DNA from: Chitinophagales bacterium
GTDB lineage: Bacteria; Bacteroidota; Bacteroidia; Chitinophagales; Chitinophagaceae
Assembly: GCA_020636495.1 (NCBI GenBank)
Contig: JACJXQ010000008.1
Span: 310,001-374,000 of the forward strand
Direction of reading: 5' to 3'
DNA length: 64,000 bases
Made by a program: the position numbers and the translations under genes. The notes under the pieces are model-generated. The model was not told where the DNA came from, ran no database searches, and saw nothing but the letters and a program-made list of their open reading frames with translations. Shown here piece after piece: positions 17,285 through 25,453 of this stretch; position 1 is the stretch's first letter, and every line of letters starts with the position of its first letter.

Positions 17285-17650
17285 ATGAGAAAAAAAGAAA
17301 CCATCGTATTGGACAGTGCATGTACAAAAGATGATGAGCTGATAGCCGCCATGGATACTATTGCCGTACTGAGCGGCAAATGGAAGATACAGCTCATCAC
17401 TACGCTGAATTGTGGCGGTGCGCTCCAGTTTATGGAGATACTGCGCCTGGTAGATGGCATAGGCACCAAGATGCTCTCCAAAGAATTATCAGACCTGGAA
17501 ATGAACCTGCTGGTGAAACGTACCGAAATGGACACCAAACCTACTACAGTTAAATATGAACTCACCCCTCACGGCCGCACGCTGGAACGCATAATAGATG
17601 AAATGCGCAAATGGGGCCGCAGCCACAGGAAAGTGGTTATAGGGAAGTGA
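17285..17650 (+). CDS. HxlR-family winged-helix transcriptional regulator
   Basis: Encodes 121 residues from the ATG at 17285 (MRKKETIVLDSACTKDDE). The HxlR core is clear: AVLSGKWKIQLITTL, FMEILRLVDGIGTKMLSKEL (recognition helix) and the wing YELTPHGRTLERIIDEM. Several HxlR proteins (YodB, HypR, QorR) sense thiol-reactive compounds through an N-terminal Cys; here C13 and C43 are present. Together with the divergent thioredoxin, this supports a redox or electrophile sensor. That role is inferred. Confidence 0.85.
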   Translation: MRKKETIVLDSACTKDDELIAAMDTIAVLSGKWKIQLITTLNCGGALQFMEILRLVDGIGTKMLSKELSDLEMNLLVKRTEMDTKPTTVKYELTPHGRTLERIIDEMRKWGRSHRKVVIGK

Positions 17651-17665
17651 TGATACGCTTAAAAC

Positions 17666-17693
17666 TACAAACGCCCCTGTTGGGGCGTTTGTA
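17666..17693. terminator. Bidirectional terminator between HxlR regulator and M2 peptidase
   Basis: A 12 bp perfect stem TACAAACGCCCC / GGGGCGTTTGTA (17666-17677, 17682-17693) with loop TGTT lies between convergent genes. Confidence 0.8.
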
Positions 17694-17714
17694 CTATATA
17701 TTAGTTGTGAAAAA

Positions 17715-19517
17715 TTATAGTTGCTCGGGCAGGGTGTAGGTTCTGCCTTTGTTTTGTTCTTTCAGCCAGTTTACCAGCGGGTCGAAGTATTCCAGCATAG
17801 CTTTTGCATTCAGCTCTTCGCCTGTACTTTCTTTCAGCACGGTGCGCCAGTCTTTAGAAGCACCGGGGTAGGTGATCTTCTTCAGGAAATCGCCGATACC
17901 TTTTTCGCCGTAGTAGTTGGTAGCACGCGGGTCTTGCTTCAGTATCTCTTTGGCTATGTGGTTGTGCAGTTGATACAGCAATACATAAGAGAGCGCGTAA
18001 TCATAATACTGCGCGGCATCGTCGTTGATATGCGTTTTTGTAGCGGCATCGCAGTACTCCTCGCCCCTGTCTGTTGGCGGAACGATACCCTGGTATTTCT
18101 TCACATACTCCCACCACCTTGCATTGAACTGGTCCTCGGGCAGATTGTTCACATACAGGTCTCTTTCAAAATGGCTCATGGTACCGCAAGAGAAGAACAT
18201 GAACACTACAGAGTTCATGGCCTCTTTCATCAGGCTTTGTATCTCGTCGGTTTTAGCGTCGGCAGGTACCAGGCCACGACCAACCAGGTATGGCTTCTGC
18301 ATAGCAGCCAGTCCCATCATACTACCAATAGCCTCGTGGTATGCACGGTTGGCACCACCACGCAACAATGGCGGTACGTCAGGATTGGTATAGGTCATGT
18401 AATAATAGATATGGCCCAGCTCGTGGTTGGCAGTCTCCCACCACTCAGCATTAGGCTCTACACTCATGAGGCTGCGCACGTCCTTGTTCAGGTCCATATG
18501 CCATGCCGATGCGTGATTGTTCTTTTTCACGCTAGAGTCGCTGGGGTAAGGGTAGAGGCTTGACTTTTCCCAGAATGTCTGCGGCAGATCAGGGAAACCG
18601 ATACTGGTGTATAGTTTCTCTCCTTCTTTCACTATCCACTCAGCCGTTTTTTCGCCCAGAACTGCGTTGATGTCCAATCCTTCTACTTCTATCGACGGGC
18701 TCCAGTCCTGTCCCCAACGGTTAGGCAACCAGTGTGCGGGCAGGTAGTCCGGCACTTCTTTCGCGCCGTATTTTTTAGCCAGGTCGTAACGCATCCATGT
18801 GTGCAGCTCACGATACAGCGGGTATAGCTCACCCATAAGGCGCTCCATTGTCTGCATCATCTCATCGGTCTTCATATCATAGTCGCTCACCTGGTATGTG
18901 AAGTAGTCGTTATAGTCCAGCGCCTGTACGGTCTGGTTGCGCAGGTCGCGCAGGTGTGCCAGTCCGTCTTTCAGCGGAGCGCCCACTTCTTTACTCGCAT
19001 TCCATGCTGCCAACCTTTTGTCCAGGTTGTTCTCTGTTTTCAGAACACCATCAATATCGTTGGTGCTTACTTTTTTATCGCCCAGCATATACTGGAAACC
19101 ATACAGCTTTTCTGTCTGGTCGGTTTCTGCTTTGATGCGTTCTTTCACTGTTTCAGCAACCGTCTGCGGATTGTTAGCGGCGCTGTATAAAATAAGCTCC
19201 AGTTGTTTTACCTGTATATCGGTCAGCTGATCTTTGTGTTGCAGGAATTTTTTTGCCTGTTCAATGTTTTCAGCACTACCGGTAAAAGCAGCCATTTCTT
19301 CGTCTGCTTTTTGCGCGGCCAGTTTATTGGTTTCGTCGCCTTCTATTATCTCAATATTGAATTTCCACTGTGCCTCGCTTGATGCTGTGTACAGCTGCAC
19401 ATATTTTTCGGTGTACTTATCAATGAAGGCCTGGGCATCCTGTTGCACATTGGCGCTATTGCCGCAGGAGGATAGAAAGATAGCGGCCAGGCCCAGCGCC
19501 GCGATAATATTTTTCAT
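17715..19517 (-). CDS. M2-family (angiotensin-converting-enzyme-like) metallopeptidase lipoprotein
   Basis: Encodes 600 residues from the ATG at 19517 (MKNIIAALGLAAIFLSSCGN). A lipobox at LSSC predicts outer- or inner-membrane anchoring on the periplasmic side. The zinc motif is HELGH (about residues 365-369) with the downstream glutamate in YHEAIGSMMG, as in peptidyl-dipeptidase A. Flanking family blocks are AWHMDLNKDVRSLMSVEPN and YYMTYTNPDVPPLLRGGANRAYHEA. It probably removes dipeptides from peptide C-termini in the periplasm. The upstream in-frame codons are ignored because the signal sequence starts here. Confidence 0.9.
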   Translation of the reverse strand: MKNIIAALGLAAIFLSSCGNSANVQQDAQAFIDKYTEKYVQLYTASSEAQWKFNIEIIEGDETNKLAAQKADEEMAAFTGSAENIEQAKKFLQHKDQLTDIQVKQLELILYSAANNPQTVAETVKERIKAETDQTEKLYGFQYMLGDKKVSTNDIDGVLKTENNLDKRLAAWNASKEVGAPLKDGLAHLRDLRNQTVQALDYNDYFTYQVSDYDMKTDEMMQTMERLMGELYPLYRELHTWMRYDLAKKYGAKEVPDYLPAHWLPNRWGQDWSPSIEVEGLDINAVLGEKTAEWIVKEGEKLYTSIGFPDLPQTFWEKSSLYPYPSDSSVKKNNHASAWHMDLNKDVRSLMSVEPNAEWWETANHELGHIYYYMTYTNPDVPPLLRGGANRAYHEAIGSMMGLAAMQKPYLVGRGLVPADAKTDEIQSLMKEAMNSVVFMFFSCGTMSHFERDLYVNNLPEDQFNARWWEYVKKYQGIVPPTDRGEEYCDAATKTHINDDAAQYYDYALSYVLLYQLHNHIAKEILKQDPRATNYYGEKGIGDFLKKITYPGASKDWRTVLKESTGEELNAKAMLEYFDPLVNWLKEQNKGRTYTLPEQL

Positions 19518-19590
19518 ATGAACTGATTTTGGATAAATGTACGGCTTATTTACTTTTTTGCTGAAAGGCATTATTGCTTAATATTACACT

Positions 19591-20343
19591 ATGCCGCACT
19601 GGGAGTTATTATTGTTCTTTTTCGTCATCGCATTTGTGTACGCTTCGGTGGGTTTCGGTGGCGGGTCCAGCTACCTGGCCATACTGGCATTGTATGCATT
19701 GCCCTTTAAAGAGATACGTCTCACCGCACTGATTTGTAACATCATTGTGGTAACGGGTGGCACCATCATTTTCATCAGGAACAAACAGGTAGATCTGCGC
19801 AAGATATTACCGCTGGTACTCATCAGCGTGCCTATGGCCTACCTGGGCGCTACTATGAAGATCAGTGAGCAGACCTTCTTTATCATTCTCGGTTGCAGCC
19901 TTATTGTTGCCGCTATGTTGCTCTGGGTGCAGACACAAAAAGCCAAAGCAAATATCCTCTCCATAAACGGGGAGGCTAATATGGTAAAAGACAGTGCATT
20001 GGGCGGTGGTATCGGTTTCCTGTCGGGGATGGTAGGCATAGGCGGTGGTATATTTTTAGCGCCATTACTCAACCTGTTGAAATGGGACGCCCCCAGGAAG
20101 ATAGCCGCTACAGCGAGTGTATTTATACTTGTCAATTCACTGGCAGGCATAGCGGGACAAATAACACAACTGCCGGATAACATAAATTACCGCCAGATTT
20201 CGTTGCTTTGTATAGCGGTATTTGCCGGGGGGCAATTGGGCTCGCGAATGGGAGCGGTAAAACTGAATCCATTATGGATAAGAAGACTGACAGCCTTGCT
20301 GGTATTTGCCGCAGGCGTGAATGTGCTGATAAAGCACCTGTAA
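19591..20343 (+). CDS. TauE/SafE-family sulfite/anion exporter
   Basis: Encodes 250 residues with about eight hydrophobic helices and the family's internal duplication: YASVGFGGGSSYLAILALY in the first half and GFLSGMVGIGGGIFLAPLL in the second. Family members export sulfite, sulfoacetate or related anions, but many are unassigned. It lies 12 nt upstream of moaD on the same strand, so it may be transcribed with moaDE. A link to sulfur metabolism or to a molybdoenzyme such as sulfite oxidase is suggestive only. Confidence 0.85.
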   Translation: MPHWELLLFFFVIAFVYASVGFGGGSSYLAILALYALPFKEIRLTALICNIIVVTGGTIIFIRNKQVDLRKILPLVLISVPMAYLGATMKISEQTFFIILGCSLIVAAMLLWVQTQKAKANILSINGEANMVKDSALGGGIGFLSGMVGIGGGIFLAPLLNLLKWDAPRKIAATASVFILVNSLAGIAGQITQLPDNINYRQISLLCIAVFAGGQLGSRMGAVKLNPLWIRRLTALLVFAAGVNVLIKHL

Positions 20344-20355
20344 TAACATACGAGT

Positions 20356-20598
20356 ATGACTATAGAAGTCCTGGCATTTGGCATAGCGAAAGATATTTTC
20401 GGAGGCACGGCGATCAATGTTGAGCTGAATGATAATGCAACAACCGCTACACTGAAAGCTGCGCTGGAAGAAGAATATCCCGAACTGAAAGAACTGCGGT
20501 CTTATATGATAGCGGTGAATGACGAATATGCACAGGCGGGTACTGTTATCACAGAAGCAGACGAAGTAGCCATTATACCACCAGTAAGCGGAGGATAA
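20356..20598 (+). CDS. moaD: Molybdopterin synthase small subunit
   Basis: Encodes 80 residues with a ubiquitin-like fold. MoaD carries the sulfur as a C-terminal thiocarboxylate for molybdopterin dithiolene formation. The C-terminus ends IIPPVSGG, with the essential terminal Gly-Gly. NDEYAQAGTVITEADEVAIIP is typical of the family. moaE starts 2 nt after the stop, matching the two-subunit complex. Confidence 0.93.
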   Translation: MTIEVLAFGIAKDIFGGTAINVELNDNATTATLKAALEEEYPELKELRSYMIAVNDEYAQAGTVITEADEVAIIPPVSGG

Positions 20599-20600
20599 TT

Positions 20601-21017
20601 ATGATAGAAGTAAAGATCTCATCAGAAACATTAGACATCAATTACTGTATCGAACAGGTACAGGCGCCTGAGTGCGGGGGCATAGATGTATTCATCGGTA
20701 CCGTGCGCAATATGACCAACGGCAAAAGGGTAGTGACCCTGGAGTTTGAGGCTTATGAAAGCATGGCATTGAAAGAACTGGAGAAGCTGGCCGAACAGGC
20801 GATGGAAAAGTGGGAGCTGCAGAAAGTAGTGATACATCATCGCACAGGTATATTGGTGACGGGTGATGTACCCGTTGTGATAGCAGTCTCCGCTGCACAC
20901 CGCGATGCTGCTTTTGATGCCTGCCGTTACATCATCGATACGCTGAAAGAAACTGTTCCTATCTGGAAGAAAGAAATTTTTGAGGATGGCGAAGTGTGGG
21001 TAGCTGCTCACCCCTGA
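20601..21017 (+). CDS. moaE: Molybdopterin synthase catalytic subunit
   Basis: Encodes 138 residues. MoaE converts cyclic pyranopterin monophosphate to molybdopterin using MoaD thiocarboxylate. Visible blocks are GGIDVFIGTVRN, LEFEAYESMALKEL, VIHHRTGILVTGDVPVVIAVSAAHRDAAFDACRYIID and the C-terminal active-site lysine region TVPIWKKEIFEDGEVWV. It follows moaD directly. Its last 10 nt overlap the convergent moeB stop. Confidence 0.94.
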   Translation: MIEVKISSETLDINYCIEQVQAPECGGIDVFIGTVRNMTNGKRVVTLEFEAYESMALKELEKLAEQAMEKWELQKVVIHHRTGILVTGDVPVVIAVSAAHRDAAFDACRYIIDTLKETVPIWKKEIFEDGEVWVAAHP

Positions 21018-22048
21018 TGTACCTTCCATGCCTCAACACCTCCCTGCAATGAGTATATCTCAACTCCGGGAAATCTTCCGGATAATATCTTAACGGCCTC
21101 TGCGCTGCGCCTGCCAGATGCGCAATAACAAACTATCGGTTTGCCTGTTTCTATTGCGGCATTAGTGATTTCCTGTAATGGAATATGCACACCACCGATA
21201 TGAAAAGTATTGCGCTCTTCTGCCGTTCTTACATCTATCAAATAATAGGCTGTGGTATCATTCTGTAAAACTGTTGCTGATATTTCCTGTACAGAAAAAG
21301 GCAGGGCGGTAATATTAGTTTGGGTGGTCTTCCCGAGTTTTATCGTCCTGCTTTGCATGGTGGTTGCATCCACGAATAATAATTTACCCGCCAGCAATTC
21401 ACCTATGCCGGTTATGTATTTGATCACTTCGTTAGCCTGCATACAACCAATGATACCCGCAATGGTTGGCAGCACACCACCTTCCGCACAATTAGGAACA
21501 ACGGCGGCATTTACATCAGGATAAAGATCGCGGTAATTGGGTGAACGGGAGCCGTCAGCATTGGCTACGTTCCAAACAGCTACCTGTCCTTCGTATTGAT
21601 AGATGGCACCATACACCAGTGGCTTGCCAGACAATACACATGCATCATTCAGCAAATAACGGGTATCAAAATTATCCGTTGCATCTACCACTACATCATA
21701 ACCGTTGATGATGTCTAAAACATTCTCCGCTGTTATTTTCAGGTCAAGCGGAATAATATTTATCTCCGGATTCTGTTGTTGTAAACGTTCAGCGGCTACT
21801 GCTACTTTTTTCTTTCCTTCATCAGCAGGCGTATACAATATCTGCCTGTGCAGGTTCTTTACAACAACAGTATCGTAGTCTGCAATAGCAAGTGTACCCA
21901 CACCAGTTGAAACAAGATATTGCGCAACAGGGCAACCCAGACCTCCGGCACCGACTATCAGCACTTTTGTGGCAGATAGTTTTTCCTGTGCCCGGATGTC
22001 AAAACCAGGCAATGCCATTTGACAGCTATATCTTGCCAGGTCGCTCAT
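21008..22048 (-). CDS. moeB: MoaD-adenylating (MoeB/ThiF-type) protein fused to a rhodanese domain
   Basis: Encodes 346 residues. It adenylates the MoaD C-terminus and the rhodanese part can supply sulfur. The N-terminal E1-like domain has GAGGLGCPVAQYL (33-45), VDATDNFDTRYLLN (121-134) and NCAEGGVL with the catalytic-position Cys (C187). The C-terminal rhodanese domain has CASGRRS (C309). The structural zinc CxxC of MoeB/MOCS3 is missing: the first pair is replaced by NYRD (171-174) and no second pair is seen. The domain order matches eukaryotic MOCS3/Uba4. It overlaps mobA by 4 nt and the convergent moaE by 10 nt. A ThiS partner cannot be excluded. Confidence 0.88.
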   Translation of the reverse strand: MSDLARYSCQMALPGFDIRAQEKLSATKVLIVGAGGLGCPVAQYLVSTGVGTLAIADYDTVVVKNLHRQILYTPADEGKKKVAVAAERLQQQNPEINIIPLDLKITAENVLDIINGYDVVVDATDNFDTRYLLNDACVLSGKPLVYGAIYQYEGQVAVWNVANADGSRSPNYRDLYPDVNAAVVPNCAEGGVLPTIAGIIGCMQANEVIKYITGIGELLAGKLLFVDATTMQSRTIKLGKTTQTNITALPFSVQEISATVLQNDTTAYYLIDVRTAEERNTFHIGGVHIPLQEITNAAIETGKPIVCYCASGRRSAEAVKILSGRFPGVEIYSLQGGVEAWKVHQG

Positions 22049-22656
22049 CGGGTAGTGTTCATTTTAGCCGTTAAAATATCCCGCACACGTTCCGCATCTT
22101 CGGGCGTATTGGCATTAATGAGCGCCTCAGGATATTGCGGTTCTATAATATAGGTATCACTGTTGATGAGTGCTTTGCGCGGGCATGAATGTCCTGTTTC
22201 CACAAACGACAACAATGCCTCTTTGGCCTTCGGCTCCCAGATGGTTATCAGCGGTTCGGGCAGACCATCGTGCGGACTTTTGAATGTAGTAGCCACTTTC
22301 GTTTGATCCCTGTTATCAATAAGATATTGCAACGTGTCTTTGTATAGCAGGGGCAGATCGCAAGCAACGACCAGCCATGCAGTATTTTCTTTTTCAAATA
22401 GTGCAGTGAGTATCCCCGCTGCAGGGCCCTTCACTTCTATCTTATCAACAAGTGTTTGGTAATGGTTGTCTATTTCGTTTTGTTGTTCTGCACGGCAGGA
22501 GATATATACTTCATCACAAAACTCCTGCAACAGGTCGGCTACATAATAGCGCTGTTCTTTACCATGCCATTCTATTATGCTCTTGTCGTGCCCCATGCGT
22601 TGGCTCTTGCCACCGGCCAGTACAAGCCCGTATAGTTTAGTCTCTTTTGAAATCAC
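22045..22656 (-). CDS. mobA: Molybdenum cofactor guanylyltransferase
   Basis: Encodes 203 residues. MobA attaches GMP to Mo-molybdopterin to give the MGD form used by DMSO-reductase-family enzymes. The nucleotide-binding loop is LVLAGGKSQRMGHDKS; VVACDLPLL and the basic C-terminal region follow. Its presence suggests that this organism has a bis-MGD enzyme, none of which is in the window. The start overlaps the moaC 3' end by 20 nt. Confidence 0.9.
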   Translation of the reverse strand: MISKETKLYGLVLAGGKSQRMGHDKSIIEWHGKEQRYYVADLLQEFCDEVYISCRAEQQNEIDNHYQTLVDKIEVKGPAAGILTALFEKENTAWLVVACDLPLLYKDTLQYLIDNRDQTKVATTFKSPHDGLPEPLITIWEPKAKEALLSFVETGHSCPRKALINSDTYIIEPQYPEALINANTPEDAERVRDILTAKMNTTR

Positions 22657-23113
22657 TTTTACCTCCCGTTTTCTCCATCAGCTTAGTTTCCTTTATCACA
22701 ATATCATGGCTCATGGCTTTGCACATATCGTATATAGTAAGTGCCGCAACAGAAGCGCCCGTCAACGCTTCCATCTCTATGCCTGTTCTTGCCGTGATGC
22801 TGCAAGTGCAATCTATCACCACTTCATCCTGTTCATTCACCTGTATATCTATATGGCAGTTGTCCAAGCCCAGCGGGTGGCAAAGCGGTATCAGTTCGCC
22901 CGTTTTTTTCGCAGCCATGATACCCGCTATTATCGCCGTCTGAAAAACCGCACCCTTCTTTGTTTGTATATCACCGTTCACCAATTGCGCCAATACGTTT
23001 TGCGGAAGCAATACAATACTCCTGGCACGTGCAGTGCGCTTGGTTACCGCCTTTGCGCTTACGTCTACCATATTGGCGCGTCCCTGTTCGTCCAGATGTG
23101 TCAGCTCACTCAT
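22637..23113 (-). CDS. moaC: Cyclic pyranopterin monophosphate synthase
   Basis: Encodes 158 residues. MoaC forms cPMP from the MoaA product. Family blocks are MVDVSAKAVTKRTARA near the N-terminus, KTGELIPLCHPLGLDNCHIDI and TGIEMEALTGASVAALTIYDMCKAM, with the conserved lysine-rich C-terminal end. It overlaps moeA by 4 nt and mobA by 20 nt inside the minus-strand operon. Only a short LMEKTGGKSDFKRD tail follows the core, so there is no MogA or MoaB fusion. Confidence 0.94.
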   Translation of the reverse strand: MSELTHLDEQGRANMVDVSAKAVTKRTARARSIVLLPQNVLAQLVNGDIQTKKGAVFQTAIIAGIMAAKKTGELIPLCHPLGLDNCHIDIQVNEQDEVVIDCTCSITARTGIEMEALTGASVAALTIYDMCKAMSHDIVIKETKLMEKTGGKSDFKRD

Positions 23114-24315
23114 ATAATAGTTTTATAAGGCCATATCCTGTATGCCTCTCCTTCTGTAAAGTTAGTTTTATGTTCCGGCAGTTCCATGAACGCATCGGTG
23201 TACAGCAGGTTAACGAAATCGCCTGAGCCATTACCTTCGGATGGTGTGGCTATCAAACATCCGTCCTCTGTGCTGTTAATTTTCACCTGCAAAAAATACT
23301 GCAACTCCGGCTTGAACATATAGTCCCTGTCTAATACTGCATACAAGGGTTTGCTCTGTTCCATACCCAACGATGCCTGCAACCACGGAACGAAATACCT
23401 GTACATACACATGAACGTAGAAACAGGATTGCCGGGAAAGGCAAAAACTATTTTCTCTTCAGGACTCGCACCAAACCAGAACGGCTTGCCTGGGCGTTGC
23501 CTCACTTTATGGAATCTCTTTTCTACGTCCAGTTTGGCAAATGCTTCGGGCAGGTAATCATATTTACCCATCGATACGCCACCGCTTAATATCAGCACAT
23601 CATATTCCTGCAGGCATTTACTCAATGCAGATAATATAATTGCCTCATCATCGGGTATGTGCAACATATCTGCCTGTATATGGTATTGCTGCAAAACGGA
23701 TGCAATGGCATATGTATTAGAGCGACGTACTTCTGTAGGTGAAGGCGTTTGCTCAATAGGTACCAGTTCATTACCCGTTGATAATACACCTACACGCGGC
23801 AATTTTTTCACCAAGAGTTGCGACTTGCCAACTGACGCTGCTACATTGATAATAGCCGGCGTTATAACACAATTGGCGGCAACCAACAATTGGTTCTCTA
23901 TTTTATCAGAGCCTTTGTAATGTATATTCTTTCCCTGCCTTATGTTATCAGTTACGATAGTGGCATGTCCATCATTTATCTCCAGGTCTTCATAACGTAT
24001 CACAGTATCGGTAATATCGGGTAACGCTGCGCCCGTCATTATCTCTACACATTCTCCATCGCTTTCTATCGCTATCGGTGCATCGCCTGCCTGTTGTGTT
24101 CCTTTTATGCGGAACGTCCTGTTGCCTTTTTCATAGGCTTCGAACAGTATCGCGATACCATCCATGGTCACCCGATCGTAAGGGGGAAAATCCCTGTCTG
24201 CGCCAATGTCTTCAGCCAATACTCTACCCGTAGCCTGTCTTATCCCCACAAGCTCAGTGCCATAGTCTTTCTTTTCTGACAAGATAATATGTTCGGCTGC
24301 TGCTACACTGGTCAT
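23110..24315 (-). CDS. moeA: Molybdopterin molybdenumtransferase
   Basis: Encodes 401 residues. MoeA inserts molybdate into (adenylated) molybdopterin. Visible are the N-terminal ADRDFPPYDRVTMDGIAI, GDAPIAIESDGECVEIMTGAALPD, the SGGVSMGKYDYLPEAF loop, the RQRPGKPFWFG and FPGNPVSTF blocks, and the C-terminal domain (GSGDFVNLL). No separate mogA/moaB adenylyltransferase is present in this locus, so that step must be encoded elsewhere or be dispensable. It overlaps moaC by 4 nt and lies 4 nt after moaA. Confidence 0.93.
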   Translation of the reverse strand: MTSVAAAEHIILSEKKDYGTELVGIRQATGRVLAEDIGADRDFPPYDRVTMDGIAILFEAYEKGNRTFRIKGTQQAGDAPIAIESDGECVEIMTGAALPDITDTVIRYEDLEINDGHATIVTDNIRQGKNIHYKGSDKIENQLLVAANCVITPAIINVAASVGKSQLLVKKLPRVGVLSTGNELVPIEQTPSPTEVRRSNTYAIASVLQQYHIQADMLHIPDDEAIILSALSKCLQEYDVLILSGGVSMGKYDYLPEAFAKLDVEKRFHKVRQRPGKPFWFGASPEEKIVFAFPGNPVSTFMCMYRYFVPWLQASLGMEQSKPLYAVLDRDYMFKPELQYFLQVKINSTEDGCLIATPSEGNGSGDFVNLLYTDAFMELPEHKTNFTEGEAYRIWPYKTII

Positions 24316-24319
24316 ATCG

Positions 24320-25306
24320 TTATCCTCCTATTGCGGCCATTGATTCGCGGTTGGCATCTGCCTTGCGGCTTTCTTCCGCTTCCCAACCATTTTTCGCCCT
24401 GTGGTTTATCGCCCGCAGAATATTGCCCTGTATCATTTCTTCATCATAACCTTTGCGCAACAGGTCTTTGACGTTCAGTACGCCATCACCATAGAGGCAG
24501 GTTTTCAACTCACCCTGTGGTGTGATGCGCACGCGATTGCAGGTGCCACAGAACGAACGGGTATAAGCGGCAATAATGCCCACCGTTCCTTTATGCCCCG
24601 GTATGCTATAATTATAAGAAGTGGAGTAAAGAGGATCCTGCATTTTTTCAATATCGGGGTATTGCTCTCTCAGCGTGTCCAATATCCTTATATGATCCCA
24701 TGTCAGCCCGGCATAGGTACCGGTACCGCTGAAAGGCATTTCTTCAATATATCTCACCGCCACGGGCAGGTCTTTGGTCAATGCTGCCAACGGAATTATG
24801 TCCTGCGTATTTTTTCCTTCCATCACCACGGCGTTTATCTTAACGCCTATGTCATGCCTTAACAATTCGTGCATGGTATCCAGCACTTTAGGTAATTCAT
24901 CGCGGCGGGTAATGGCAAAAAAGCGGTCCCTGTCCACTGTGTCCAGGCTCAGGTTTACCGACTTGATCCCCAGTTTCTTTAATTCGGGTACATATTGCGC
25001 TGTCAGTACGCCATTAGTAGTAAGTGTCAGTTCTTTCAGGCCTTCCAATTGCGAGAGGCTGCGTAGAAAATCCATAAAGTTCTTGCGGGCAAAAGGCTCT
25101 CCGCCAGTGATGCGTATCTTCTCAACGCCCATATTTATCAATACACCACATATCTGCAGCATCTCTTCCCAGGTCATCAGCTCTGCCCTGTCCAGCCAGT
25201 CGATACCATGTTCGGGCATGCAATAGAAACAGCGCAGGTTGCACCTGTCCGTCACCGCCAGCCTGAGGTAGTTTACCGCCCTTCCATGATTATCCGTCAA
25301 CTTCAT
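24320..25306 (-). CDS. moaA: GTP 3',8-cyclase (radical SAM)
   Basis: Encodes 328 residues from the ATG at 25306 (MKLTDNHGRAVNYLRLAVTD). MoaA makes the first molybdopterin intermediate from GTP. The radical-SAM cluster is CNLRCFYC; GITGGEPFARKNF-type binding residues follow; the C-terminal cluster Cys lie in FCGTCNRVRIT and TCLYGDG. The protein ends AAIGG, keeping the essential terminal Gly-Gly. An upstream ATG (25348) is in frame, but a -7-like TACTTTCG at 25325-25318 sits between the two, supporting the shorter form. It heads the operon moaA-moeA-moaC-mobA-moeB. Confidence 0.94.
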   Translation of the reverse strand: MKLTDNHGRAVNYLRLAVTDRCNLRCFYCMPEHGIDWLDRAELMTWEEMLQICGVLINMGVEKIRITGGEPFARKNFMDFLRSLSQLEGLKELTLTTNGVLTAQYVPELKKLGIKSVNLSLDTVDRDRFFAITRRDELPKVLDTMHELLRHDIGVKINAVVMEGKNTQDIIPLAALTKDLPVAVRYIEEMPFSGTGTYAGLTWDHIRILDTLREQYPDIEKMQDPLYSTSYNYSIPGHKGTVGIIAAYTRSFCGTCNRVRITPQGELKTCLYGDGVLNVKDLLRKGYDEEMIQGNILRAINHRAKNGWEAEESRKADANRESMAAIGG

Positions 25307-25417
25307 AATTGGGGTATCGAAAGTACGTAAAAAATAGCCGCTATACATCTAGTCCGACGTTGCAGTGTGTTCTACACCGGCAACTTTCGCAATGTATTGC
25401 TTGTCTATGACGAACAT

Positions 25418-25438
25418 GTTGGTGTTCTTCAACAACAT
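25418..25438. repeat. Short dispersed repeat, copy 2
   Basis: The 21 nt word starting GTTGGTGTTCTTCAACAACA is identical to 893-913. It lies in the 147 bp gap between moaA and the secreted protein gene, again with hairpin potential (ATGTTG/CAACAT). Confidence 0.5.
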
Positions 25439-25453
25439 ACTCAGGCACACTTA

